Assembly: GCA_018894105.1 (NCBI GenBank)
Contig: CM032126.1
Coordinates: 28,308,391-28,372,390, forward strand
Direction of reading: 5' to 3'
Origin: Jacaranda mimosifolia
Taxonomy: Eukaryota; Streptophyta; Magnoliopsida; Lamiales; Bignoniaceae
Length of the DNA: 64,000 nt
The notes under the pieces were generated by a model that ran no database searches, was not told the DNA's origin, and saw nothing but the letters and a program-made list of their open reading frames with translations. Within the stretch, counting starts at the first letter, position 1, and every line of letters begins with the position of its first letter. A program made the translations under genes and the position numbers. Of the stretch, positions 23,001-35,699 are shown piece after piece.

Positions 23001-26000
23001 GCTTGTTTCAAGACCCTAGACAAGAAGGTTAAGCATTTTCCTAACCAAAGTGCCTTAAATGTTTGATTTTGCATGGTGGATTTTACTTGAGACAGATATT
23101 TCACTTAATGATGTGGCTTTATTTTATTTTATTTTTTGTCAAGTTGATTAATATACTTATTAGAACTCGGGTCTAAAAATGTTTATTTATGACAATATCA
23201 TATATTTATAATTTTTTCTTGTGCAGTTCGTTGGTTTCGTTTATCGTACTTGCTAGGTTATCACAGTCATTGTTCTATTGACAATTTTGAAATGCCAAGA
23301 ATTGGCCACTTATAGCAACCTATGGTGGTTGATGGACTATTCTAGTGGAGCTTCCTCCAATACTTATATGTTTTTTTGTGAGTAGCTCATTTGGATAGAT
23401 TTGGTTCTAATTTAATTTGATAATATCAATTTTCTTGTGGCTTAGAGGGGTCTACGTGATAACTTTTGTTAAATGGGATATTTTCATTATTTTGAGGATT
23501 ATTTTTGTTAATCCTTTCCAAGTTGATCAATTACAAATTGAAAAAACTTCTACTTATAAATGTGAGAAATAAGTTGTATTGATGATTGACATATAAATGT
23601 TCTATATCAATCTAGATGTTGATTGTGCTAGCAATATCGACTTAGCCTTACATGCACTCCAGATATTCGAGAAAGCTTGGTTGTTGCTGTGGTCCAAAAA
23701 ATGTACCTGTCTTGTATACCTTGGCAAATACAAGAACATGCCACAGAAGGTTCTGTGTAATGGTTTCATAGATACAAAATGGTGCTCATTTGAACCGATT
23801 ACTTATATAGTTTCATAGCATCTATAAGGAAGTTATATTCTTAGAAGTGTCGACATGTAAGGCATATATGATGGAATGATGAAATCTCTCTATCTTTATT
23901 ACACCATGATGTTTTGTGAAGCTCCCAATTTGTCATTTGTTGTTACCTCAAGTTTTAAGGGCTCATTAAACTTTCATATAATACTTCCAGATTCTGAGGA
24001 TATGTGGATAGCATCCGTCACTGAAAAGGTGTCATTAGAATTTTAATTTTTATCTTTTGCCCACTTGGCTGAGTTTTCTGCCAGCTATGTAAAAGGTTCA
24101 CCACATTACGGTCAAAATGTCTTACAGATGGGGGACAAGAAGGTATGGTTATAGCAAGTATTAATGCTTTTAGATGTTCATGAGAGTTACCATATGGTCC
24201 CGGGCCGGGGTTTTAGGCACATTTTACTCATTGTTGAAAGTAACTTATATAATTCAGCACAAACTATGTGGAGGACATGCATAAACAAGAATGTCTACAT
24301 TTTTACCAAAGACTGAGGCAGACAATACTAGTTGACGAGGCTGTCCAAGTCTCACCATACATATGGTCCACAGATTCAAAGTTCACCCCAATAATGGACC
24401 ACATATTCAAGTCTAGAACAAAGATGTTATAAGCCAAGATTTTGAAATGAGCATCGAAATAATTGATAGTTGAGCTCAACTTTTGTGGAAGATTAAACCA
24501 AAGCCACATAAGCATATATAAGGTTGACTGTCATCTCATTAAATTGCAAGACATTCATCAAAGCAAAGAAGCTGACTTCTCAACAATTAATTAATTTCTA
24601 TATGAAATTCTACTTCACAAGATAAAGTTCATAAATATTATAGGTTTATTCCATTGAATATCCATTTGATTTATCTACCACACCCAGCTCCGTAAGAAGT
24701 ATACCACTTAATTAGTAGAAGCATAAGATTTTATAAAAATTCCATATATTGTCTATGTTTGTGTTTCCGGACGCCCTCTTCCAAAGGGAACTTTTCAGTA
24801 CACTCAAGAGTTTGACTACAATCTTGATGATTGTGTGATATACTTCTTGTTAAAGATAGATGGAAGCAACCTCTTTAAGCTGCACAAAAACCAAGCCAAG
24901 GACTCTTCAATAGCTAGTGCTTTAATTTGGTCCTTACTTAGAAGAAGGGAGGAAAAATATTAATATCTGTTTTTTCAAATTGTCAATACTGTTTGATTAG
25001 TATACTATGTTCTATTTAAGACCACTTACAAAATAGTGAAACTCCCTAGCACTTAGGCCATCCAATCCTCCTTTGCTTGATGACTGATGGATTCTAAGAA
25101 CAACTCATAGATGATTTCTTTAGTCTTTGGCATTTTTCTTTTGATATTTGGCAAGATTCCTTTGTGTGGAGTCCTAAATTTGACTTGCATTTTTTCTAGG
25201 CAACCTACAATAAGGTTAATCTATAATCATTACAGATCAATACCACTATTATAACATCAAGAACAACTTATTATACAAAATGCTTGGAACTTTTTTTAGT
25301 TAAAATTCAATGGTTGACTACAAGTTTTGCTCCTATGGCTGATTCTCTAGAATCATAATTGGCATTTATAGAATAAAACAAAAACTAAAAAATCCTTAAT
25401 ATTGATACATCTTCAGTTCAGTTTTCCCAAACTAGTTATGGGGGAACTTCTTGCCAGTTCATGTTTTCAACATTTTGTGAGAAGTTTGTGGCATTTAAGT
25501 TACTACACGCATGCCAAATTTTCTTTTGGTTCCTTTGTGGCAACTAATTTATATTAAATAATCAAGCGATGACTAAAAAAGCTTCCAATTCACCAAAGTC
25601 ATAATTTATATGAATTCTTTAAGTAGGCTACACCTTTAATCATTTTAAATTCTGAAATGAAAAGTATCCAATGTAATGTCCCTAAATAAAGTGCCTATTT
25701 GCGACAACAAATTTTGGAATCGAAGAAACATCCTTTATCTCAAATTTTCAAATTGTCAACCACAAAATATTGGTTCAAATTTTAGGATGATGAATTATGA
25801 CCAAGATATCCATTTCACAAGCATTTACTTAACCAGTATCTGAATGTAAGCTATCAAGAAGGTACCACTATTTCTTTAATCCCTCCCGGCATCAACTCAA
25901 CAGTCAACTAGACACCAAATTAATCTTGCAGATAAAAACAAGAAACCATAAGACCAAATGAATTCGATCCCACTTCTCCAAAAGTACTATAATCAAAGCC

Positions 26001-27540
26001 CCAATTGTTGAGCATTACTGTCCACCATACTATGTGATAATCATGTGATCCATCAGGCTAGTTTATCGAAACATAAATTGTGTAAAATAAAATCAAGTCC
26101 TTCTTAAGTTTCTTCTATCGCCCAAATATCGTTGCACGGTAAAAATTAAATAGAAATACACAAGTCTTGTACTTGAATCTTTCAAATCACACCGCATGCA
26201 TGAGTTGGTTAAGAAAAGAGAGTGCATAGACTTATCGTGGTAAAGAAGCAAAGAAATCCATATTGGATATGTAATACAGCAACTAATTCAAGCAATAGGG
26301 AAGACAATATACTCAGAAATTCTTAAAAATAAAAATAAACATGATACTATTAGTTGACCCCAAATGAGAGAAAAACACAAGAATCAAACAGAAATCATAA
26401 AATTAATTATGGCAATAAAATTAAACAAGAGAGTCCAGAACTAATAGTACCTGGAGGACCAAGATTTTGCAAATCAAAAGCTATGCACAGGCCTAGACTG
26501 AGGAACAACTGCAGTTTGTGTAATAAATTTGAATAAGTGCTTCATAAGGGAACAAAGATTTGAGAAATAGAAAATGCAGATTCTTTCTTATAGGAATAAC
26601 AACCTCCATACCTAATACATGAAAACATATCCATCATTCTATGACTACCTGCCCAACAAAGGAATAATCTTCCCCTACCTACATTGCATCAATAACCCTA
26701 TAGTTATTTGTCATGTCGAACAACCCTTCCACTCTGTAGTAACTCGGTCTAATCAAGAGAAATGAATCTACATTGCTTAGGAAAATAACGAATTAATCAC
26801 ATAAAATATAATCAATTTAATCAATTTTTTCCAGACAATAGAATTGCAAGAACCAAATACATCGAAAAATCAAACTATGTACAAGATCAAATAGAAATAT
26901 GATTAGCAAGAAAACCTGGAGTTTTCAACTGTTTCTCTATTGCTGCAGAAAGAGGAAGAGTGAAACGGAAAAAATGTTCAATTCATAAGATGACCCTAGA
27001 AAAATATCATTCTTTTTCTGTTAAGTCAGAACAGTGAACAAACAGGTGTACCTTCCCAAACCCACTTCGTCGTCACCAGACATCAAAGGAGCCGCCGCTT
27101 ATCGGCTCCATCACAACAAATCATCCAATCATCGGTTTTGTTAATTACCTGGATAAGGTAGACATTTTAAAACGAAAAAAAAAAAAAAGGAGAGAAATTC
27201 CAACCCTACACCACCACCCCCCAGCCCCCAAACAAAAAAAAAAAGGAAAAAAAAAATCTGACCAAGTAACACGCCAAAGTGGGTTTGAAAACTCTAACAT
27301 GAACAGATATGAATTTTCCCTAAAAAAAACTGACATCAATTAGTCAAAAGATACAAAGAGGATAATGAAAACGGGAAAGGGTCTTTGATTATATGTGTGT
27401 GTTAGTCTCAAGAGTGGTGTGTGTGGCAGTCAGTGGCGTGTGTGGCAGTCAGCGGCAGAAAAGAAAGAACAAGTGTATGGTGAGTATGAAATAGTAATAC
27501 CAACATCAGAAAAATTTAAAAAAAAAAAAAAAATGCCTCA
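20062..27540. other. Long AT-rich intergenic stretch, no gene recognised
   Basis: I find no protein domain, tRNA or rRNA in this 7.5 kb. Frames of 60-90 codons at 21923, 23597 and 24303 (minus) are isolated and resemble nothing I know. The 23590-24520 interval has a run of broken frames that might be a very old pseudogene. The last 1 kb (26500-27540) lies downstream of the miR156 hairpin on its strand and probably contains the rest of its primary transcript. It also has A runs (27175-27260) and a C-rich patch at 27210-27230. Confidence 0.4.
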
Positions 27541-27559
27541 AAAACCAAAAAGGGGTAGA

Positions 27560-27660
27560 GAGAGAAGAGCTGACAGAAAGGAAGTGAGCACACGCATCCA
27601 CAAAGGCATACTCTACACAATTGCCTGCGTGTGCTCACTCTCTTCTGTCAAGTCTTGAAT
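27560..27660 (-). ncRNA. MIR156: MIR156 precursor hairpin
   Basis: On the minus strand, positions 27650 to 27631 read TGACAGAAGAGAGTGAGCAC, the canonical 20-nt miR156. The base before it is T, giving the 21-nt form starting TTGACAG. The star strand is on the other arm, near 27589-27569, reading GCTCACTTCCTTTCTGTCAG. The lower stem continues beyond the mature region with ACACGCA paired to TGCGTGT, and the loop closes with GGCA/TGCC. Mature on the 5' arm and star beginning GCTCACTT match known plant miR156 precursors. miR156, loaded into AGO1, represses SPL transcription factors by cleavage and translational block, and so sets juvenile phase, flowering time and branching. Mature sequence and pairing are intact, so the gene is probably functional. 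No other gene overlaps it. Confidence 0.95.
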
Positions 27661-28500
27661 TCTCTCTCCCTCTCGTCTCCTTCTGATCACTCTCCAACTC
27701 CAATCCCCCCTTGACCCAAAAACTACCAAAACCTAGAATTATCTTGGCAGATATTTGTTCGTTTTTGTTCCCTCTTTTTTGACCAACACTAGTAATCCAA
27801 CAGCAGAATGGTCAGATCTGAAACCAAATACCAATCCTTTTACGGAAACAGCAATCTGGAAAGCCTTGCCAATAAAAAGTCTAGCCCTTTTGACGCAGAA
27901 TTAAATACCCAAAGATCATTAGGGTTACTTTGGGTATGACTCTCAGTTTGTGTTTTTTGTGTGTGTAATCTTCTCATGAAAGCACCCATCAATTACCACA
28001 AGCTGGTAGTAGTACTAGTTCTCTATCAGGTTCATGCAAGATTGCCAGTTGCCATGTATTGGTTGATAAAATGTCTGCAATTTTGACACAGAAACCAGCG
28101 AACACCATAGCTTTAATGTGGTAAATTCATCATGGCCCTGTGGACTTTTTCTCCCCACCACTTGTTTTGGCCTTTTGCAAGTTCTTCTCCATTCATTCAA
28201 TAGTAGAGCGAGCGTACCAAAAAGACAACAACAGACTGTGGGATCTTCCAGATGACCATTAGATTAGACATTTTTTTCTTTCTTTTTTCGAAAAAACAAA
28301 AAATAAAAAAAAAATATTCTTTTGGTTCTCTATGTGTGAGAGCGAGTGAGAGTCTGTTGGATGGGTTTTGGGGTATCGTGGAGCTACGTTGAGCGTGGGA
28401 TCGGCTTTAAACGACTCCCGTAATGTGGAGAGATGTGATTGCTGGGGATACCTATTAGTAGTTGGATTTGTGCTTTAGTGGGTCATTTTTGTCCTTGATG
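27661..28500 (-). promoter_or_regulatory. Probable MIR156 5' leader and promoter region
   Basis: This is the DNA directly upstream of the hairpin on its strand. A pyrimidine-rich plus-strand run (27659-27720, TCTCTCTCCCTCTC) is a GA-rich leader on the transcript, as is common in MIR156 primary transcripts. A weak TATA-like box, GGTATTTAAT on the minus strand, lies at 27900-27909. It would place a start roughly 30 bases further down and about 220 bases before the hairpin. The placement is inferred. Confidence 0.35.
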
Positions 28501-29908
28501 AAAGGCTCTTCGGGAGTTGTTCCACTGATTAAGACAGATTAAAGGACCATCAACTTTTGAAATTAGTATAACAATTCTTCTTCATTCGTTTCTTGAGACC
28601 AAAAAAAATTTAAACAAATCTTTTGCTTTAGCCCTTATTTTTTTAATTTCTTCTGATTCATTTCCCATATGCTTAATTAAATTTAGATTATTTACTAATT
28701 GCTATTTTGAAAGCAAAGTTTAGTCCTTTGATCTTTTCTAAAGCTAACTTTATTCTTTTATAATATTAATTAAAAGGCTTCATACCATAATCTTGAATCA
28801 AATGCACGATTTGATGAGTATCGAGAAAAGCGTCTTAATATACACATTGAACATCCTAAATCTTCTTGATTTGGTTAAGAGAATTGTAAAACCTCTTCCA
28901 ACATCTCTTTTGCTTTGATGGAATGTCTTTGAATACTTTGATGTGCAGCTAGAATATCGAATCTTCTTGAATTTGATTGAGAAAATTGAAGAATCTCTAC
29001 CAATACCTCTCTTGCTTAATTTGATGTGGAATTGTGGTGGTGGTGGTGTGTCTTTGGTTCTTTGAAAATTATCCTGCTTATACTTGCAAGACAAGAGCTC
29101 TTGCGATTATTATTTGGCCATTATTATTTGATAAAGTGAGACGATTTGATAATTCTTCATGATTTGATTGATATTCATTTTCTTAATAAGAAGATATGAT
29201 CATTTGGATACTAAAATATCTCCATTTGCTATTTGTTATGCAAAATATGATTTAATTTACCTCATATGCCTTAATTTTATATATGACAATATTTAATTTG
29301 CCCATCAATTCAACATTTTATTTAATCTTGAAATTCAATTTTGATTCTAAAAGATAGATACAAAACTAATGAATTAAACAACAAAATTTTTATGTCTACA
29401 GTATATTTAAGAAATGGACATTGTAATATTTTTATAATTAAAGAGATATTTTTATAATACATTCATATTTAAATTTCAAATAAATGTTATTTTATTCCCT
29501 TGTGTTTTTGAAAACAGAAAAACTGTATGTATTTTGAAAAGAAGCGCGCGCACACACACACACATATCCAATATGCTTTTTCGAAAAATAACAATTAGCA
29601 CCCAACTCAATTTTTGCCCTATATTAAGTTAAAATTTCTACGTTTGCGTGGCATCTGTTCTCTTAATAAGAGGCTGCGCTCCAGACCGTTACACTAAGCT
29701 CTTCACCTGCTCATTTCCCAAAGGCAATGATGGGAGAAGAAAGACTAGACTTTGAGACCAGGCCTCCACTGGCGTTTTTGCAATGTCCTCCCGACCCGTG
29801 CTCTGAAAAGATCATGCATGAGATGAAGCTCGTGTATCTGTTTCCGTAAAGACCGAAAAAAAAGACCCGTTGTTCGATTTTCGTCTTACCTTTTCTTCAT
29901 CGTCAAAT
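28501..29908. other. Intergenic, no gene seen
   Basis: AT-rich sequence. Contains a CG/CA microsatellite at about 29544-29565 (GCGCGCGCACACACAC). Minus-strand frames at 28798-29094 are isolated, without a domain. A repeated CTTCTTGATTTGGTT/CTTCTTGAATTTGATT pattern (28860 and 28970) suggests an old local duplication of about 110 bp. Confidence 0.35.
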
Positions 29909-29916
29909 AGGCATAT

Positions 29917-30963
29917 TAGGCCTGTATACAGGCAGGGCATCACCCTATCCATACTCACATCTTAAAATATTCAAAAGGATGAGATTATAATCCTACCCTA
30001 CTCTAAAATACTTAAAAGGATGAGATCCTAATCTTACCCTACCCTAAAATATCTAAAAGGATGAGACTTTAATCCTATCCTGCCCTAAAATACTCAAAAG
30101 GATAAGACCATAATCCTACCCTACCTTATCTAACCCAAGACCCATTGAGCCTAATTTATTGGACTTATATTTTTAATGTATATATTTATTTTCTCAATAT
30201 ATACTAAAAATATTATTTGGCATACGATAATAAAAAAATAATTTTTTTATATTTAATTTAATTTAATCATTAAATTTAAATTATTTAATTTTAAACTTTT
30301 TGCTAATTAAATTAACTGTTTTATTGATATAATATTAAACATTAATATAATTAAAAAATTAAACTTTTAGCAAATTAAATTAATATAATTAAAAAAATAA
30401 TTAATAAAAATAGTTTAAAAGCAAAAAAAAATTTCTATATTTAATTTTATAAAAAAAGTTAATTTCTATATTAATAAACTTTATTCATTAACAAAATTAA
30501 TTTTATTAACTATTTTATACAAAAAATATTTATTCCACTATTAATTTTAATATTATTAATTTTATTAATGAAAAATGTTCAACTATTGCTATTGCTATTC
30601 CAATTTTTTTTTAAAAAAATTGCTATCCCAATATATTAACTTTGTTAATTTTATTAATTTATTTTAATTTTTAATGAAGAAAATTATTTAGTTGTTACTA
30701 TTTATTCACATATTCGTAATTTTTATATATAAAAAGTTTATCATTAATATAAATTTGATTTGGGTATAAACAATTTTAGGTTTATAGATTAAATTTAAGT
30801 ATAAAGTAATGTGTAATTTTTGGGTGTGGATACATGGATAATTCATGGGTACAAATCTTACCCATACCCATTACACTATCTTTAATAAATATGGGTATGG
30901 TAGAATATGTGTATTGATATTTTGGGCCTGGGTAGGGTATTACCCTACCCATTTACAGGCCTA
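29917..30963 (-). mobile_element. Non-autonomous hAT-type element, copy 2 (inverted)
   Basis: The ends are TAGGCCTGTATACAGGCAGG and CCTACCCATTTACAGGCCTA. The flanks are an 8-bp duplication with one mismatch: AGGCATAT (29909-29916) against AGTCATAT (30964-30971). The 1,047-bp interior matches copy 1 at 4624-5699 in reverse orientation (for example the CATACCCATTACA segment and the AT-rich core), but it lacks the minisatellite. Its left end has several imperfect repeats of CTACCCTAAAATACTCAAAAGGATGAGA. There is no transposase. Confidence 0.8.
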
Positions 30964-30971
30964 AGTCATAT

Positions 30972-31604
30972 GTAAGTGTTTTGTATTAAGTGTATAATCT
31001 TGTTCAACTTTTGAATTTTTAGATTTTTGAATTTTTTAATTAAATTTAAAAATTTCCATTAATTTCTAATTTAATTTAATATAATTAAGTTATTTGTTAT
31101 GACTAAATCATCATGTTATATTTATCAACAATTACAATATAAATTTTAATCTTATCAAATAAGTCCAAAATATCCACAATCATATATTTTTAATCAGATA
31201 AGTTTAAAAATTAAAAAAATGTTTGATTAGCACCTTAATTAGGTACTCCTATCACATAAATTTAACTTAACTGATCATTTTGCATTTATTGTACATAAAT
31301 TGTGATACTATAATTATTTTTTCCCTCCTTTTATTTTTATATTATTGTAACTACCATTTTTTTTCTATTTTTTGTTATTTAATTATTAAATCTCCGATCT
31401 CAGTTAGCATAATTTGATGATGTTTTTTTTTTCTCTTTTCATCTTAAAATACGGTGGATTTTATATGAATACTATTTGATAAATTATTTCAAAGATAAGT
31501 TTTTAATAATCTTTTCATAACACACTTTATGTTCATTTTATTAATTTTGTTTTCCATTTGGATTTGATAGGTAACGTTTTGATTCATTTAAACATTTTAT
31601 TACT
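30972..31604. other. Intergenic, no gene seen
   Basis: AT-rich sequence between the hAT element and the gypsy LTR; no coding signal. Confidence 0.4.
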
Positions 31605-34602
31605 TGTAGCACCCTCTCTCGGACAGCACCCAAGTTGAGGCACTACCAATTCAATTTTAAATACAGTTCAAATAATAACTAGGAAACCTATAATTTAACC
31701 ATCTCAAAGGTAAAACAATCACACTAATCCGAAAGATCATTCCATAAAGCATAATATATACAACCCAAGTATCAGAATCCAGCTCAGCTGAAAATAATTC
31801 ATCTATCCCAAAAGATCACTTCATAACATAAAATACGTACATATCTAGTATCTTAAGTTTCATACAAACATTCTCATAACACTCTTTAAGTAGTTGTCTT
31901 GATCAGGTGACTTATATGAACAACAGTGACAACTAATCTACTACAAAATCTCTCTCGTCTAAAACATGCCTCTGTTTCTAAGTTTGACTTGTCTGAATAC
32001 AAATAACAAGGGGGTAAGTCCTAAGGACTTAGGGAGGGAAACGAAAATGATAGGATTCAAAAGAAAATGATAAGCAACAAACAAAGATAGTTCGATAACA
32101 ATAAAAGTTTCACCGTGAATCAACATTTTGTAAAGTACACATGCTATCAACTATTTTAGACTGTTGGTCATTCCATCCTTATTACTCCTAGATTAATGTA
32201 TAGTTGCTAGTATCGGATGTCGGTATAGTATAAACAAGATTTTCTTATTGCTCCATTGCTCAAGCACTCAGCTCGGTAGGTAATAACTTTCTTTTATTGC
32301 CATGGTCGACCGCATTCCAGATCCCGCCACTCACAGTTCACTACCTCCATTTGCCTATTGAGTCAGGATCGTAGGTGAGTACTAGCTGGGATGCTTGTCA
32401 CCGTCGGTTCGTACCGCCCGACCATTTTTCCGAACCTAGCCCCGGGCCAAACTTCTCGTGGCGTCCCTCTGGGTTGAACTTCCTAGGGCATCCCCGTGGG
32501 TTGCACGATATAATGCCAACAAATATCAATTCAACTTTTCAAGCAATAACATGAACATTTCGGAACTTTACATAACATGCCGTAGACAAGGCAAAACATT
32601 TTCCAATAACGGCCGGTAAGAAGGCTTATTACAGTAAACAAGGTACATGAATAATTTAAGGGAACTTTTGACATAAATAGGTCTACCAAACCATTTCAAA
32701 TATCAAACAGTAATATATTAGACAGTTTCAAATCAGAAGAACCTCACAGGGTTCGATAATTAACAATGATAATGACAATTTGAACAAATATCATATCAGC
32801 AGAACTTAACGGGTTCAACAATATCATGGAATAACGCATACAAGCAAGACCAATTGGTAGATCTCACACAGGGGAAAACAATAACTTATAGAGTACGGTA
32901 AGCAAACAATTTCAACCCTCACAAGGGTTTATCAACAAAACGATAGGTACAAAAGGTGTCAGATTGGCGATCCTCACATGGTAAAATAAATATTGATTAA
33001 GCTTAAACAAGGCAAGTACCGATTGGTAGACCCTCACAAGGGTGTTTAAATTAGATAACATATAACAAATTAGATTTCAAACAATCAGAATACGGTACAG
33101 AAATAGGAAAACCCACACAGGGGCTTATCACGAATAACAAATAATGAGAAAAAGGTGCTGGATTGGCGGACCCTCACCTTTCATAGTCTCAAAATGCAAA
33201 TCACAATCTGCAGCCTATGAGTCAGTGGGTTCCAATTCCACATTACCTAATCCAAAAGAATAAGTTCAGAATCAGAATCCCTATACAACCATAATAACCT
33301 ATAATAATCACAATCATGCTTATCATTAATCCAAAATTACTAATATCTCGATTTCATATCGATTTCACTTATCAGAAAATAGACTAGTCCTTAAATACAT
33401 AATCTTTTCATAATTTTAACCTAAAGTCATAATAATTGCTTAATTCTTCATAATTAATCCCAACAGTTGCCTCTTAGGTCTTAAACTCATGAATTTAGGA
33501 TTTTCTTACTTAATAACCTTAACCAACCAAAGATGCCAAACAATATATAATATCTAGGCCCATTAGGCACATAATTCCCTCCATGCATTCTCTCATTATA
33601 TATATATACAATCCATGGGATAACCTCATATCATAACGTAGTATAATGTTTAAAGCAATACGGTACAACATGTGCATTTATATAATCAAACCCATTTCCC
33701 AACTATTTTACCTATGAATCAATCAACAAGACTCCGAATCTATGATCCAATTACACGGTTGCGCTAGTTGCGTTGAGTGAAAGAAACTGTCCTTCTGCCA
33801 CTGTTGCCGAAAAATGCTAAGAACACCACCAGAAGAACCCTCTCGACGAGAGCTATTCAACGCACCCTTCAATTAACCAATTCACTGCCAGAATCTCCCT
33901 CAATCGAATCCCTAAAGTCACTGAGCCACCATCCGTTGCCGTGAAGTTTTCTTCAAACTCCGTCGCTGGTAGCTCACCAATCCTCAATACAAGTGCACCT
34001 CTAGCTCCCTCAAGCTGGAAACACAAAAACCTGCTACCCAGAACTGAGTTTGGCCGCCGGAAGAATAGAAACCCACCACCACCCACCATGAGCTACTTCT
34101 CGGCTTCAACCTCTCAATGGTCTGCCGGTCGTCCCACTGTGCATGTGGTACCGTTCGAAAACTGGTTAGGAGGAGAGGCTAATGATCGGAACGGTTTCGG
34201 GTTTCAGGCTATCATCAACAAAATCGCTAGAGAGAGATTGGTGACGCGGTGGGGAGAAGAAATGAGGAAGAAGAAGAAGAATAATTAAAATTTTATACAA
34301 TTAAATTTTTAATAATTGCAATTTAGTCCTTAGTCTATTTTAAGTCAAATCAATTAAATCCTGAAGTAATTAAAATAACATATAGGTCTTAGTTGACTAG
34401 AAAAATACCATGCAAGCCCCTAAGCTTATAAAAATGGCCCAAATCAAGTCTTCTCAAATTGTGATCCAACCCCAAAACTTTCCAATTTCTTGCAATTGAA
34501 TCCTTTTTTTTATTATTTTTTTCGAGCCCTAAAATCTGATCAATAAATCTCTTAATTTCTAAATCCTTATTTTTGAAAATATTGAATTTTAGGGGTGTTA
34601 CA
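31605..34602 (-). mobile_element. Long Ty3/gypsy LTR (about 3 kb)
   Basis: The plus strand starts TGTAGCACCC at 31605 and ends GGGTGTTACA at 34602, a nearly perfect inverted terminus (TGTARCACCC). On the minus strand the LTR therefore begins TGTAACACCCC, the common start of plant gypsy LTRs. Just before it (34603-34640) lie the polypurine stretch TTTTAAGGGAGTGAGTC and the end of pol. It is thus the 3' LTR of an element running right to left. At 2,998 bp it is long even for this group. GC-rich sequence at 33740-34250 includes a 115-codon plus-strand frame that is most likely incidental. The 5' LTR is not in the window, so a target duplication cannot be checked. Confidence 0.8.
32739..33182. 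repeat. 56-60 bp periodic array with hairpin cores in the gypsy LTR
   Basis: Eight copies of a core like ACCCTCACAAGGGT occur, starting near 32739, 32802, 32858, 32914, 32970, 33031, 33111 and 33171. Spacings are 63, 56, 56, 56, 61, 80 and 60. The better copies can fold (CCCT paired with AGGG around CACA), and several are preceded by GATTGGTAGA or GATTGGCGGA. Similar words (CCCTCTGGGTTGAAC, CCCCGTGGGTTGCAC) occur just upstream at 32464-32505. Confidence 0.7.
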
Positions 34603-35425
34603 GACTCACTCCCTTAAAAGAATCTAGTCCCCAGATTCTCATCTGAGTACTATTCCGACTAACAGAAAATGAGTAGATTCGGTCTATCGATCTATATCTT
34701 ATTTTCATTACATTCTGCCGGGATTGGTCCTTCAAGTCTTCATACATCTTTATGCTTCTCAAATGCATTGTATATTTTGACTTGTGTGCCTTATCTAACA
34801 ATCCCTCTTCCATTTCTTCTAACACACATGTTTTCTTACGGAATAGAAAAATACCTTAAATATCGGTACACACTCAGACTCTCCAGAAGGATCAACTTTC
34901 CTTCAATTTCAACATAACACATGTTCTTAGGCTTTCTGATGCTTCTACTTCCAGTAAGTGAGCCATTCTAGCCTTTCGACTCAAGGCATTAGCTACTACA
35001 TTTGCCTTTTCGGGTGATGGGTGATGGAAGAGTACCAGTCTTCTAGAATTTCAATCCATCACACTATCTTACGTTCAGATCCTCATTTTAGTCAAATGAT
35101 TGACCTTACTGAGTTACTTTAGTCAATGAGTCAGCTATTCAGATAAGTGATGCACAATCCTTCGTTAACAGCTGACAAGACACAGAAAACTACATACCTC
35201 TATCACATTTTCTGATCCCGTCTAATTGACTACCACCTCTATCTCAGAGGGATCAACTTCTACCCTATCTGGAGATATGATATATCCAAGAAAAGCCACC
35301 TTCTTATCCAAAATCCGCACTTGCAGATTTTGCATACAACTATTGCTTTCTTGAGGTTCCAAGAACCATGCATAAGTGCTTTACGTGGTCTTTTCTAGTC
35401 TTCGACTGGAAGGACTCTTACTTCA
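34603..35425 (-). pseudogene. Ty3/gypsy pol remnant: RT, RNase H end and integrase zinc finger
   Basis: On the minus strand, short recognisable islands appear in the right order with large deletions between them. First is an RT piece resembling SKTRKDHVKHLCMVL (about 35410-35350). Next is LTKVTQ-like thumb/connection sequence (35110), then the RNase H end HHPK...SLES (35020-34980). Finally comes the H2C2 integrase finger in the open frame 34825-34598 (DKAHKSKYTMH...KMYEDLK). The reading ends at the polypurine tract just before the LTR. Catalytic RT and integrase cores are missing. RT-before-integrase order is typical of Ty3/gypsy. Confidence 0.75.
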
Positions 35426-35690
35426 ACTCCAGCTTTGAGAAGATTCTTGTCCCTGCAGAAAGTCAAATAATACTTCTACGTGGACTAGGATAGTGAATTC
35501 AATTCTTTCAGGAAGAATTCCGAGTATTCAGCTATCACTTCTGTGTAATAGACTTTAATCTCGAGTTGCATATTTAGTTCAAGGAAGTACGACAGATATG
35601 AAAGAATGCAAACATCATAATAATATATGGCATTATTATAATTTCCAAAATTAGAAGCCATACCTTCTGCCACTTCATAAGGATCAAGTG
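35426..35690. other. Junction DNA between gypsy and CACTA remnants
   Basis: A 62-codon minus-strand frame (35673-35485) has no domain I recognise. A CACTA left terminus (CACTACAAGAA) would be expected near here but is not found, so the left end of the CACTA element is lost. Confidence 0.35.
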
Positions 35691-35699
35691 CCTCTTCTT

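Noticed and set aside
23597..24515. Run of broken frames that might be a host gene
   Set aside because: No motif could be tied to any family on either strand. Left as unexplained rather than named.
27395..27658. 87-codon plus-strand frame over the miR156 hairpin
   Set aside because: It is antisense to the precursor and contains a poly-Lys run from an A tract; no coding support.
29640..29760. Possible tRNA or SINE head (minus strand TAGTGTAACGG resembles a box A)
   Set aside because: No box B (GGTTCGA) at the right distance and no cloverleaf stems could be drawn.
33941..34288. 115-codon plus-strand frame with basic C-terminus, and an opposing minus-strand frame
   Set aside because: It lies in the GC-richer part of a gypsy LTR, on the strand opposite to the element, and shows no domain. 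Best explained as chance.
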